From positions 1,178,001 to 1,242,000 of the forward strand of contig JAVHKY010000026.1 in assembly GCA_035079385.1 (NCBI GenBank): DNA of 64,000 nt. The letters run 5' to 3'. The notes beneath the pieces were generated by a model. That model searched no databases and had not been told where the DNA came from. It saw only the letters and a program-made list of their open reading frames with translations. The first letter of the stretch is position 1, and every line of letters starts with the position of its first letter. Position numbers and translations under genes: made by a program. The stretch comes from Aspidiotus rigidus (taxonomy: Eukaryota > Arthropoda > Insecta > Hemiptera > Diaspididae). Positions 1 through 11,000 of the stretch are shown piece by piece.

Positions 1-690
1 GTCTATTTTCAGGGATTTTTAAAAGTGGGTGGAAAGTTCAGAAATTGTTAACTGGCCCAGGACCTCACATATTTTAACTAGTTCTGATGGGATGTTGCTG
101 ACATAAGTTAGCAAATGCTGACGTATTACTTGTCACTGTGATTGATGAAAAATGTGACATATTTTGACTAATTTTGATGGGATTTGATGCAAAAAGGATA
201 CAAAAAATTGAAAATTTTGTAAAATGGTGACAGAAAATAAGGAGAAAATGATCCATTTTTCTTCTGAAACAGCAAAAATTAGCGAGTCAATTTTGAAGGA
301 TTTTTGAAAGCATGGAAATCATACTGAGTATATTAATCTTATGCGTTCAACCAGTAGTTGAATGATAGGTTCTGTTATCGTTATTCGATGCAGAAGCTTT
401 TTAACTATAAAACAGTCTTAAAATAGCTAAAATCTCTATACTCAACTACCACACCAAAATATCATATAAAAACTTCCAATTTTAACCCTTAAAACAGCAC
501 TTTTTTAAAAATTAATTCTCTGAAAAAGTAGTAAGGATCCCCCCTTACCATTTTTAAATAAATTATTACAGATGATTTCTCTAAAAAAAATGCCTGAAAT
601 ACGAGTAAAATATTGTCTCAATTTTTTCTGAACGAATATGCACTCTAGAAAAATTATAAAAAATAATTGAAGGATTTCTGGTTGGATTGG
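1..690. other. AT-rich intergenic sequence
   Basis: I see no convincing gene here. Two imperfect copies of a short block (around 64-110 and 155-190, sharing a CACATATTTT-AACTA-GATGGGAT core) lie close together. The few open frames are short, AT-rich and without recognisable motifs. Confidence 0.5.
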
Positions 691-709
691 AAGTAGTAGT
701 AATGGGGTC

Positions 710-1364
710 TTGGGGTCAAGACCCGTCATTACTACTTCTCAGAACTTGGAGTTAAATGGAATTAAAATAGAAAAAATGGAAGAATCTATCTACCTCGGGC
801 AATTGGTCAGTTTGAAAGACAGAACTAGAAAAGAGGTAGAAAGGAGGATAACCTTGGCGTGGAATAAATACTGGAGTCTAAAACATATTTTCAAAGGCCT
901 CTACCAAACCTATTTGAAAATCTCTATCTTTAACAGCTGCGTAGTGCCAACACTCACGTATGGAGCTCAGAAGTGGTCTATGAGTGCCAGTACAGAAAAT
1001 AAATTAAGGGTAACTCAAAATAAAATGGAACGTTCGATTCTAAAAATCAATCTTCGAGATCGAATTTCCATTCAATCAATCAAGGCTAAGATGAAATTTA
1101 ACAAAGATGTGGTTAAGGTATGTCGAAGGGCAGGCTAAAATGGAATTGGGCGGGACATGTAATAAAGGACGACAGATGGACCTATAAACTGACTTTCTGG
1201 CAACCATAAAAAAAAAAGAAAAAGAGGCAAACAAAAGATTAGATGGAGGGATGACTTGGACAACTTTCTGAGAAACAAACTATTTCACAGGGTGGCGCAC
1301 GACAGAATAGAGTGGGATAGATTGAGGGAGGCCTTTGCCCATAAACAGGGCCTGATGCGGTAGC
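710..1364 (+). pseudogene. LINE ORF2 C-terminal remnant (endonuclease-reverse transcriptase family)
   Basis: This is the post-RT, C-terminal part of a non-LTR retrotransposon polyprotein. The frame at 710-1138 reads YLGQLVS, then a region with WNKYWSLKHIF and TYGAQKWSM, which is the thumb and C-terminal pattern of insect endonuclease-reverse transcriptase LINEs (RTE/CR1-like). The reading continues in other frames: WNWAGHVIKDDRWT near 1140-1190 and RWRDDLDNF to a stop at 1364 (GLMR). At least two frameshifts and an A-run separate these parts, so it is dead. The catalytic palm and any endonuclease are missing. It abuts the next LINE directly at about 1400. Confidence 0.75.
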
Positions 1365-1399
1365 GATTTTGGTTACGTATTACTATCATTATCAATAGT

Positions 1400-4135
1400 G
1401 ATGCATACTTGCAAGGTCCACCAAAGAAGAGGAAAGCTGTTTACTGGTGGACCAACAAGATTGCCGAATTGAGAAAAGAGTGCAACCGTCAGCGCCGGAT
1501 GTACCAGCGTAGTAGTGGCCGCGAAGGGGCGCAGGCGGTTGCACCCGAATACCAGCTGGCTCGTAAAAGGCTGAAGAAGGCCATCAAGGACAGCAAGAGT
1601 GCTGCATGGCGAGAGCTATGTGAGATGGCAGATGACGACCCGTTTGGAAAGCCTTATAAGTTAGTGCTGAAGAAGCTAAAATGCCTCTCAGTAATGAGCC
1701 GAATGGAGCCGGATGTTGTGGGTCAAATCATTGATGGCTTGTTCCCACAGCAGCCACCACCAATGGTAACGCTACCAATAGTAGAAGAGGATGATATATT
1801 CCTCCTAGGCACCGAGGAGGTTGATGCAGCAGTCAATAGACTGCGGGGTAAGTATTGGAAGGCTCCAGGCCCGGATGAGATTCCAAATCCAGTCTGGAGC
1901 GCCATACATTCAGTTGACCCAGCACTGCTTGTTGATACATTCAATGCGGCAATTGTTGGGGGACTGTTCCCTGTGCGATGGAAGAAAGCCAGGCTAGCGT
2001 TGATCGATAAGAAGGATAAACCACCTGGTCTACCATCCTCTTATCGTCCACTTTGTCTGCTAGACAATGTTGGGAAACTTCTAGAAAGAGTGATAGCCAA
2101 TCGTTTGGAGAGCTATCTGAAGGAAAGAGATATAATCTCTGATAGCCAGTACGGTTTTCAAACTGGACGCTGCACATCAGATGCTGGGATCCGGCTGAAG
2201 AGGATAGCCAAGTCAGCAATTGATATGCGTCAGTTTTGCGCAGCCGTCAGCCTCGACATAAGAAATGCGTTCAATTCAATTCCATGGAAGATGATATTGG
2301 AAGCTCTTGTGAACGCAGGAGTGCCCGCATACCTGCTCAGGATGATCAGCAGCTATCTTAGCTGCCGTGAAATCCAAGCAGAGACGTCTGCTGGTACAGT
2401 AAAGCGCCCTGTTACTTGTGGGGTGCCGCAGGGGTCGGTCCTTGGGCCGCTTTTGTGGTGCGTCGCATTTAACGGAATCTTTAAGGTGAAGCTGCCACCG
2501 GGGGTCAAGCTTATCTGCTATGCGGATGACACCCTGGTGGTATGCACCGCCGAAACAACTTTAGCGGTGGAGAGCAGGGTAAACCGGGCCCTAGAGGATG
2601 TGACGCGTTGGATCGAGTCGGCTGGACTTGAACTAGCAGCAAGTAAGACGGAGGCCATTTTATTCACGACCCGTCGGAAGTTCAAGCCACCCACCTTTCG
2701 CCTGCGAGGTGTGGAAATTGGAATCAAGAAGCAAATGAAATACCTGGGCATCTGGTTTGACTCAACGCTGAGCTTCAGGCACCACTTCCTGATGGCAGCG
2801 GAAAAGGCGGGCCGGGTAGTTGGATACCTAAGCCGCCTTATGAGGAACCTGGGAGGACCGAGAGAAGCAAGGAGAAGGATCATGATGAGCACCGCCTTGT
2901 CGATCCTCTATATGGTGCGCCAGTATGGGCCGACTTCATGAAGATACCATACCGAAGAAGAGAGATGGTAAAGATCCAACGAAGAGCTGCGCTAAGATGT
3001 GTTAGTGCCTACCGCACTGTCTCGATGGAGGCTCTTTGTGTATTAGCACGTTCACCACCAATCGAGCTCCTTGCTGAGGAGAGAGCGGTGGTGTTCGAAG
3101 CAAAGAAGAGAACGACGACCAACCAAGAAGCTTTACGGGTCAAGCAGGAGGCCAGGCGCTCCTTGCTTGTAAAGTGGAAAGCAAGAATTGCCCAGAGTGA
3201 GCTGGGCGCATGGACAACCCGTGTGCTAATACGCGACCTTGATGAGTGGATGAACCGACACCATGGTCAGCTGAACTTTCACCTGACGCAGGTGTTAAGC
3301 GGCCATGGCTGCTTCAACAAGTACCTTCACGAGAAGTTAAGGAAAGTTGAGCAGGCAACGTGTTCGCACTGTAACCAAGGGCGGGATGATGGACCACAAC
3401 GCACCTTATTTGAGTGTGAGGCGTGGAGGCGTGAGCGGGACGAGCTTAGTCGGTCTCTTCAAGAGATCGGGGTAGATGAAGCGCTCGACCCGAGTAGCCT
3501 GGTACCCACCATGCTAGGTTTCGAAGAAGCATGGAACCAGAGGTCTGCATTTGCGGCCACCATCATGAAGAGGAAGATGGACCAGGAATAGGCAAATGCA
3601 GAACCACGCTATGGCCTACTCAACACCTGTGTACCATCAACATCCAGATCTGCTGGAAGAAGAGGAAGAAGGATACCATCCAGATTGTTAGGGCCTTTAT
3701 AGTTGTTGAAAGAATCTCGCGCTTATATGGTTGCTCCGCGTTCTCTATTCCGGTGAACTTACTACGGTACGTTCACTGTTCATACGAATATGTCTAACGA
3801 GCACCATACAGTGAGATTCACGCAACAGCGACTTACTACGCCTGATGTGATAGTGTCGTTTTTGTGATGTGAGTGTTTTCTAGTGCTGTTCTTTTTGTGC
3901 GTGCCAGGGGGGTATCGCAGCTTGGCGGTTGCCAAAACAACTTGGCAGTTGCCATGTAGAAGAGGGGGTTCGCGTAGGAGATTCCTCCTTCACTGAAGCT
4001 ATACCCGAAAGGGTCGATTCCGGTGTTGGAGGAAACAATATTAAATGCATACGCAACCCGCACCTACTCCATTATGGATGACGGGCGGTGCTGCACATGC
4101 GACACACAAGCAATTATTATTATTACATATTATTA
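1400..4135 (+). mobile_element. R1-like non-LTR retrotransposon, 5'-truncated
   Basis: The element begins inside ORF2 just after where the endonuclease should be, contains reverse transcriptase and the C-terminal zinc knuckle, and ends in a 3' UTR with an (ATT)n tail. Its 3' UTR (about 3590-4110) recurs at 34139-34500, and parts of the coding region recur at 5990-6262 and 8318-8790. This shows a dispersed family in this genome. The tail is interrupted by a solo LTR at 4136-4484, after which ATT units resume to 4506. Confidence 0.85.
1409..3591 (+). pseudogene. R1-like reverse transcriptase ORF2 with one frameshift
   Basis: This encodes the reverse transcriptase that would copy the element RNA at a nicked target. 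Visible RT blocks are LDIRNAF (about residue 281), CGVPQGSVLGP (about 338) and YADD (about 370), the polymerase aspartates. The first frame (510 codons) stops at 2941. The second frame (2938-3591, 217 codons) continues the R1 pattern, with LYGAPVWADF read across the junction in the shifted frame, so a single-base indel near 2905-2925 split one ORF. The C-terminal knuckle is C-x2-C at 3361-3372, but the expected His is replaced (QRTLFEC). The endonuclease domain is absent. The start is arbitrary, because the frame is open into the truncation point. Confidence 0.85.
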
Positions 4136-4484
4136 TGTTACGATCGCGACGCACGTACCAGCGACGTTCGCCACGATCATAGCCGACGCTAGCCGATGAT
4201 ATAGAAGGAGCTGCTCCAATGCCCTATACTGCGCGCGCAACGCGAGGAGTACATTCGTGGACGACGGTGGCGCGCACCGGATCCGCGACGTGTCCTCTTC
4301 GCGCGGCGCGATCCCCTATAAATACGGTTACGCTAGTTTAGTTTAGTCACTTTACGTTTATTGCTCGCTTTCGTTTATACTTAATCTTACGGCTATCGTT
4401 ATTACTCTCTCGTTCGGTGGTGATGAACTGAATGTCCGATCGGATTATTTCCGTCAGCATTCGTCTCTGAGCCGAGTCATAACA
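4136..4484 (+). mobile_element. Solo LTR (Ty3/gypsy-like) with TATA box
   Basis: This is a 349-bp block, GC-richer than its surroundings, that starts TGTTACGATCG and ends GTCATAACA, so it has TG...CA ends with a TGTTA/TAACA inverted repeat. It is flanked by ATTA on both sides, a 4-bp target duplication, although the flank is an (ATT)n tract and the match is therefore weak. A TATA box (TATAAATA, 4317-4324) sits centrally, as in an LTR promoter. No internal region or second LTR is nearby, so LTR-LTR recombination is the likely origin. Confidence 0.7.
4317..4324 (+). promoter_or_regulatory. TATA box of the solo LTR
   Basis: TATAAATA follows a CpG-rich stretch (about 4225-4316) and precedes GTTTAGTTTAGTCA (about 4333-4350), the layout of an LTR core promoter. 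The orientation assumes the LTR reads on the plus strand. Confidence 0.45.
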
Positions 4485-4839
4485 ATTATTATTATTATTA
4501 TTATTTGTTCGGACAGGTAGAACCAATGACTACCTTCTCCTCAAAGAATCAAAATCTGCTATAAAGTAACAAATTTGAAATCAAATTAAAATGAACGCGT
4601 ACGTATTACCAATCTTCTGGAAAATATTGAAACCGAACTCGACCTTTCCCATCAACCCAATAAAGCCTCTAATATTCGAAACACAAGTCACGCATCCTGT
4701 AGGTAGTCTGAACAGAAGTTGTTCGTTAATGAACACTGCAGACGACGAGTATTCGTAGCCGTCATTTCGAATTTGTCTGATTCGGAGAAAACAAATACGA
4801 AGTCGAGAGACAATAATTACCCGCGAAAAATATACTCAC

Positions 4840-5021
4840 TAATGGTTACCGGATGTATACCATTGCCGGTCATGGAATACTCTTCTTCTTCCTGTCTACG
4901 TATTTCAGCTAAACATTGCGTAGCCAAGTACCAGAATACAGCATTCACGTTAATATCCTCCTTTACTGAGGTTTTTATTAATTTCGCTCCCAGAGCTCGA
5001 GACAATAATTCCGCTTCTTTG
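4840..5021 (-). CDS. Rab23: Rab23 exon with TSVKED box
   Basis: The acceptor ATTCCAG ends at 5022 and the donor GTGAGT lies at 4834-4839. The exon encodes KEAELLSRALGAKLIKTSV, then KEDINVNAVFWYLA and an E-rich linker. The part after EEEEYS is lineage-specific tail. The next exon is not identifiable in 1-4830. Confidence 0.9.
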
Positions 5022-8000
5022 CTGGAATACGAGTGAGAAATTAAACCCGAGCGATAATTATCACCAGCAATAATGATACCTTTTTTTTCTTTTTTTTGGA
5101 AAATAAATATTTACTTACGGATCAATCACACATTGATCGACTAAATCTATCTTATTTTGTACTAGAACAGTAGGAATTTCACCGCATTCGTCTTCAACCT
5201 GAAAAAAAAAAAAACACGGATCGAAAATTAATAACACAGCGGTTACATGCTTCGGTACCGATTATTAATGCGAAAACAATTAGAGATGTACGCGAGATAA
5301 CCTATAGTATTCTTGATCTACAATTTCATTTCTTTTTTCATTCGATGAGCACACAATTTCAACTTTTCAATGTAATTTTCCCGACAATTATACTAGAAGT
5401 ACAAAGGTGTCTTCCTCCTACTCCATAGTTGTACAATAGTCTTCATTTTCCGCCTTATTTTTAATTACAGGAGGGAGAATACGAATAGTAACTGCATTTG
5501 TACTAAAGTAATACTCAGTGCTTCTACTACGTTGAAGGCTGAACAATAGATGAGAAAAAAATCTTCTTTAACCACCATTCGCACAGAAGTTACCGACGAA
5601 TATTCAAAAGAGCTGGGACAGGAGTACTCGGTCTTTAAAGAATTTTTTTTTCTTCTCTATTAATAAAAGCAGATTACAGCCTAACAGTATTCTAATTTCA
5701 CGAGGAAGTAATAGAACAGAACACTCACATGGAACGTAGGAATCAAGCGATATTCTTTAATTTTGATTAAAGAAGGTAGTAACGATAAAAAAAGGTGAAA
5801 ATCGGAGAGTTGAAATACAGTTATCACGACTATTCACAAGGCACTATTTAGTTCTGAGTACTCACGACAGTTGAAAAAGCTGTACAAACTCGAGGCAACG
5901 ATTCAACTTCCCTTAGAGATTTTTAGTACGATATCTAATCCATAAAATATCTACAAGAAATTGCGGAAGTCCCTGCATATTGTATTTGCTCAGGGTGATC
6001 AACAGCTACCATCTTAGTTGTCAAGAGATTCAAGCAGATACGTTTGCTGGTACAGTATTCGTATGGTTCCGCAGGGGTCGGTCCTTGGGCCGCTCTTATG
6101 GTGCATCGCGTTTAACGGGATTTTCAAAGTGAAGCTGCCACTAGGTGGCGTTACGCTTACCTGTTGTGCGAGTGACACACTGATCGCATGTACTGGCAAA
6201 TTAACTGAAGCGGAGAAGAGCAAGGGGGCGTTGGATCGAGTCGGCCAGATAAGAACACGCAATGGGTAATTTGGAGGCCATATTGTGAGCTATTAAACTC
6301 AAAAGGCGAGCTAGGACTACAATGAAGGAGTTTGAAGTTTCGAAATCGGTCAAGGTCATTAGGCATCCACGCCCAACCTTCACATAAGGACGCAGATCCA
6401 GAAGTTTTGAATTGACTATCAGTACCGAGAAGTTGATCAGGCTCGATAAGCTCTTAAAGCGGACTAGAATAACACCCCTCTCTCCCGCTATTTTCTTCCC
6501 TATGAGGAGGCATGATTGTAAAGAAATTAATAGGAAAATTTTCAACAATTTTTCAAGTTCCTTAGGCCAATCAAGGTTGTGCGATGTAAGCCCAGCCTCT
6601 AAGCGGATGAAAACGTGGAGAGGAGTCCAAAATCTTTCATGTAACCTGAAGTCAGCCAGTATCATTAGGGTCACCAGGTACACGGGCTGGAAAGTCCCCG
6701 CATGAGAAAATTAACCTTCTGATTTTCATTTGCTGTTCGCTAGGTATCTTCTGTGGACAAGGGGACGAGGAGAGGAGTTAAGGGGCCATTCAATTCCTTT
6801 GTAGTACAAAAGTTCTCAAAAAATCAAGTCGATCAAGGTCATTAGGCCTGACTCCAAGTCTTTTCCATATGTATCTTCCGTGGATGGGAGAAGGGAAGGA
6901 GTGAGGTGGGGAGTCAGGGAGTCATTCAATTCTTCTTTGGTAGGAAAGTTCCTGTTGGTCTGACTACAGGTCTCTTCCATCTCCCATACAGATCCGGAAA
7001 TTGTGATAAAATTATTAAAAAAAAAAAACATTATAATTAAATATTAATAAAAAAATAAATTATTGCTAAATTTAATATTCTATTATAAATGAAATTATAC
7101 ATTTAATTGAACCTAATTCTAAATCAAATCCTGAAATAAGCTCAGATCCACTTTCATTGAAATCAAATCAAAGACAGATGATATTCTATTAATAAACTTA
7201 TCAACCATTAAAAATAAAAATGAAAAATTTATACATTGAAAACTTAAATATTTTGATTTATAATAAATATCTTAATGTTAAATCTAAATATAATTACAGT
7301 GAAAAATATTAATATTGAAATTCAGTAAAATATCATAAGATAAAAATTGAATAATAGCCCAAATAAAACTAATTTGTACACATTATAGATTTTTGTATTA
7401 ATAAATAAAAAATTAAAAATCACAATTTAATTTATAAAAACAGTATTATAATAATAGAAAAATTATTATTTTTCTATAATCAATAATTGAAATAAAGTAA
7501 TATGCAAAAATATAAACTAATCATTAGAACTATAATTAAATATAAATGTTCTTTAATTAATAATTTAATTATATACAATAAAAATTGTAATGAACTAATA
7601 AATAAAACTTTATTAGGACTATTAATCCTTTCATAAATTAATACCAGCCAATTAATTAATTTTATTTAATCTTAATTATAAATTTTGATATAACGATATT
7701 TCAGAGTATCTAATCCTCTATTTTTAAAATTATTTATTTCAATAAATTTTTTATAATATTATTGAAAAATTTCATCTTGAAATAATAAATTAATTTTCAT
7801 AATCTTTCATATTTTTATTAATATTTATCAATATTGTTTAACCGTATAAGTTTGTACAATATAATAATTAATTAAATTTAAAATATTTATTTATTTACCA
7901 ACGATTAATATTTATTTAAATTTATTAAATATTGAATTTTAATAAAAACTAATGACTAATCAAATATATTTTATTAATTTTTTTCTATTACTAATTAAAA

Positions 8001-11000
8001 TACCTTTTTTTTTTAAGGTAACCTGAATATGAAGAATTTATTTCCTTAAAATTTTATTTCAAATAATTAAATTATTATTAATAATTTATAAGGGTCTTCT
8101 AACACTTCCCAGAAGTCGGTCAGACTCGATAAGCTCAAAAACCGGATTGGATACCACCCTCCACACTCCCATTTTTCTCCTTCTCATATAAACTTGAACC
8201 AATAAGTTGTGGGTTAAATTTCACAAATTGTTCAAAGTCAACCAAGGTCATTAACTGTAACCCCAACCTCTTCCCTCGGGAATTACTGAGAATAAGCTAG
8301 GGAAATATAAGACCTATATGTGATACGCGACCTTGATGAGTAAATGAACCGAAACCATAGTCAGATGAAATTTCACCTGAAGCAGGTATTGAGTGGCCAA
8401 GGCTGATTCAACAAGTACCTTGATAAGGATTGAGTAGGCAATCGTCTTCGCATTGCGATCACGGGTGGCATGAAGGAACATAGCACACATTATTGTAGTG
8501 TGAGGTGTGGAGGCGTGAACGGGGCAAGCTTAGTCGGTCACTGCAAGAGATTAGGGTTGATGAAGCGCTTGCTCCGAGTATCCTGGTAGCTACCGTGCTA
8601 AGTTCCAAAGAAGCATGGATCCAAGGGTCTGCATTAGAAGCCACAGTCATGAAGAAGAAGATGGATACGGAATGGAATGGGCTAATGGCGAGCCACGCTG
8701 TAGCCTACTCAGTGAGTCCACAACAAGAGACGAGCTACTTGGTAACATTCCGTACAAGAAAATTCCCTCCCGTTTGCCCGCCCTGATCAGGCACAGGATC
8801 TCAGCCAATTTCTCTTCGTGAGCTTACGACAGAGGACGACGATTGGAGGGCAAGGGCGTTCGAATAAACGTAGCATAAATTATCCATCTATTTTCATCAT
8901 GAATATTCCTGCGTGTTTTCGGTCTCCTTCCCTAGGATTGAAGGAAGAGCGAACCATCATAATCAAAAAACTCAAGAGCATAACGATTCAGCCCGATTTC
9001 AGACCAAAAATCGATCGGGAAGGGGCTTCGCAGGATGGAGGGGAAGGGTACCAGCACAAAAGAAGAACTCGACGACACAATCCCACACAAACGTAGCACA
9101 ATTGGGTCTAGCATGGCCAGTGTACAGCCCTCCCCCCCCCCCATACCAGGGTTGAGAAGAAAAATACAACCACAAAAGAAAAGCTCTAAACGATCTAACT
9201 CACTCCTATCCTGAAATTTTAGGAGCATGGACCCAGGAACTACAGCAATGCCACATTGGTGGATTTTGACAATGAGAGGCGGTCATACTATCTTCTGCAA
9301 TGGCAGTGAGGAACCCGCAATCTCTGCTGTTTTCAACCATCTACCTACTTCTATGTAGGTATCGTCATTTTTTTTAGCGTGGAACCCGCTATCCATTTTG
9401 TTAGGAGATTACATCCTCAGAAAACGTCCGCGTCCGCGTCCGCAGGTTAGGTTAGGTTACGGGACTTGGAAGAATTTCGAGTCTCGAGCTATATATGATA
9501 GAAGGGGGACTTGGAAGAATTTCAAGTCTCGAATTATATATGATAGGAGGAGGACTTAAAAGATTTAGAAGAATTTCGAGTCTCGAGCTATATACGATAG
9601 GAGGGGGACTTGGAAGAATTTCGAGTCTCGAGCTATATATGATAGGAGGGGGACTTGGAAGAATTGTGACTTCCGAGCTATATATGATAGGAGGGGGACT
9701 TGGAAGAATTGTGACTTCCGAGCTATATATGATAGGAGGGGGACTTAGAAGAATTTCAAGTCTCGAGCTATATATAATAGGGGGGGGGGGACTTGGAAGA
9801 ATTTTGACTTCCGAGCTATATATGATAGAAGGGGGACTTGGAAGAATTTCGACTCTCGAGCTATACATGATAGGAGGGAATGTAGAATGATAATTTCGAT
9901 TTGAATTATATGACAAGATTATCAACTCAGTTCCACACCACCTGAGAGGTCGAGTTAAGGAATTGCGGGTTCCTCGCTGCCATTGCAACGTCTGCAATGG
10001 CTTCTAATTTTTTTTTTGATATCACGTCGTGATTTTTGTTAGTCCTTTATACCAAAAATTATCCTCTGATGACATCACACATTCCTGCTTGTACTTCCTC
10101 AGGCGACGTCCAACTCGGATGATGTCATGCCCTTATTGTGGTAATTTTTTCAAATCCCTCCTCCATCTCCTTCTAATCATCCAAGAACATTGATGACGTC
10201 ATGCCCTCCTTCAACTTGTATTTTTTCTTAACAATAAGTACTTGAACATAATTCAGAGAGAGAAAATGAGTCTTCACTTGAAGAGCCTAAGCCTAAAATC
10301 CTTCTCCGAGTCTAACTTGTGTCACTTCATACCTAGAGGGGTAGACTCCATCAAAGGTTTAGAGTTCAACCTTCCTTTGGGCGTGTACTGGGCTCGCCTC
10401 TATAGAGGTTCATAGCTCGAAAACGTCTGGAGCAAGGTTATTGATGACATCACAAAAGTTGGACGCGAACGTTTTCCACAGCTTATTGGGAGTATCAAGC
10501 TAAAGTGCTCTTCTGGGCCTACCTCATGTCAAGCCTAGGACCCGCAGTTTATATAAATTTGAAACTTACGACGGAGGTATAGAGAAAAAAATGGCCTGTC
10601 ACTGGCTATAAGATGATTTCCCACTATCCTCCTACTAGTTGAGTGTGAGCAATTTTTAAAATTTTTTTCTCATTTCTTACCTTCATCTTCCACGAATGAA
10701 TGGCTTCGAATGAGTTTCGATCGGTTGACGAAAAGGCCAACACACACGCTTGAGCGCCTCGGTAATAGGCTTTGGTAATAGCGTCAAACTCTTCTTGACC
10801 CGCTGTATCCCACAGCATTAAACGTACGTCTTCGCCTTCGCATCTATAAACATACACGCGTGCAAGAGTCATTCCAGGTCAATTCCAATTCGAAGTTTTC
10901 TATGGGAAACAAATATCCAGCATCATATACTGATACTGCACGATACGTACTGTATTTGTCGTTCTAAGAAGTCGACACCTATTGTTTTTTTGTACTCGCG

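Noticed and set aside
4719..5036. Plus-strand frame of 105 codons
   Set aside because: It is the antisense shadow of the Rab23 exon at 4840-5021.
8913..9228. Frames of 80-98 codons with proline-rich ends
   Set aside because: Low complexity with a C run; no homology signal and overlapping antisense frames.
9452..9997. Overlapping long open frames on both strands (131 and 181 codons)
   Set aside because: They are produced by a 45-bp tandem repeat whose length is divisible by three; the peptides are pure repeats and antisense to each other.
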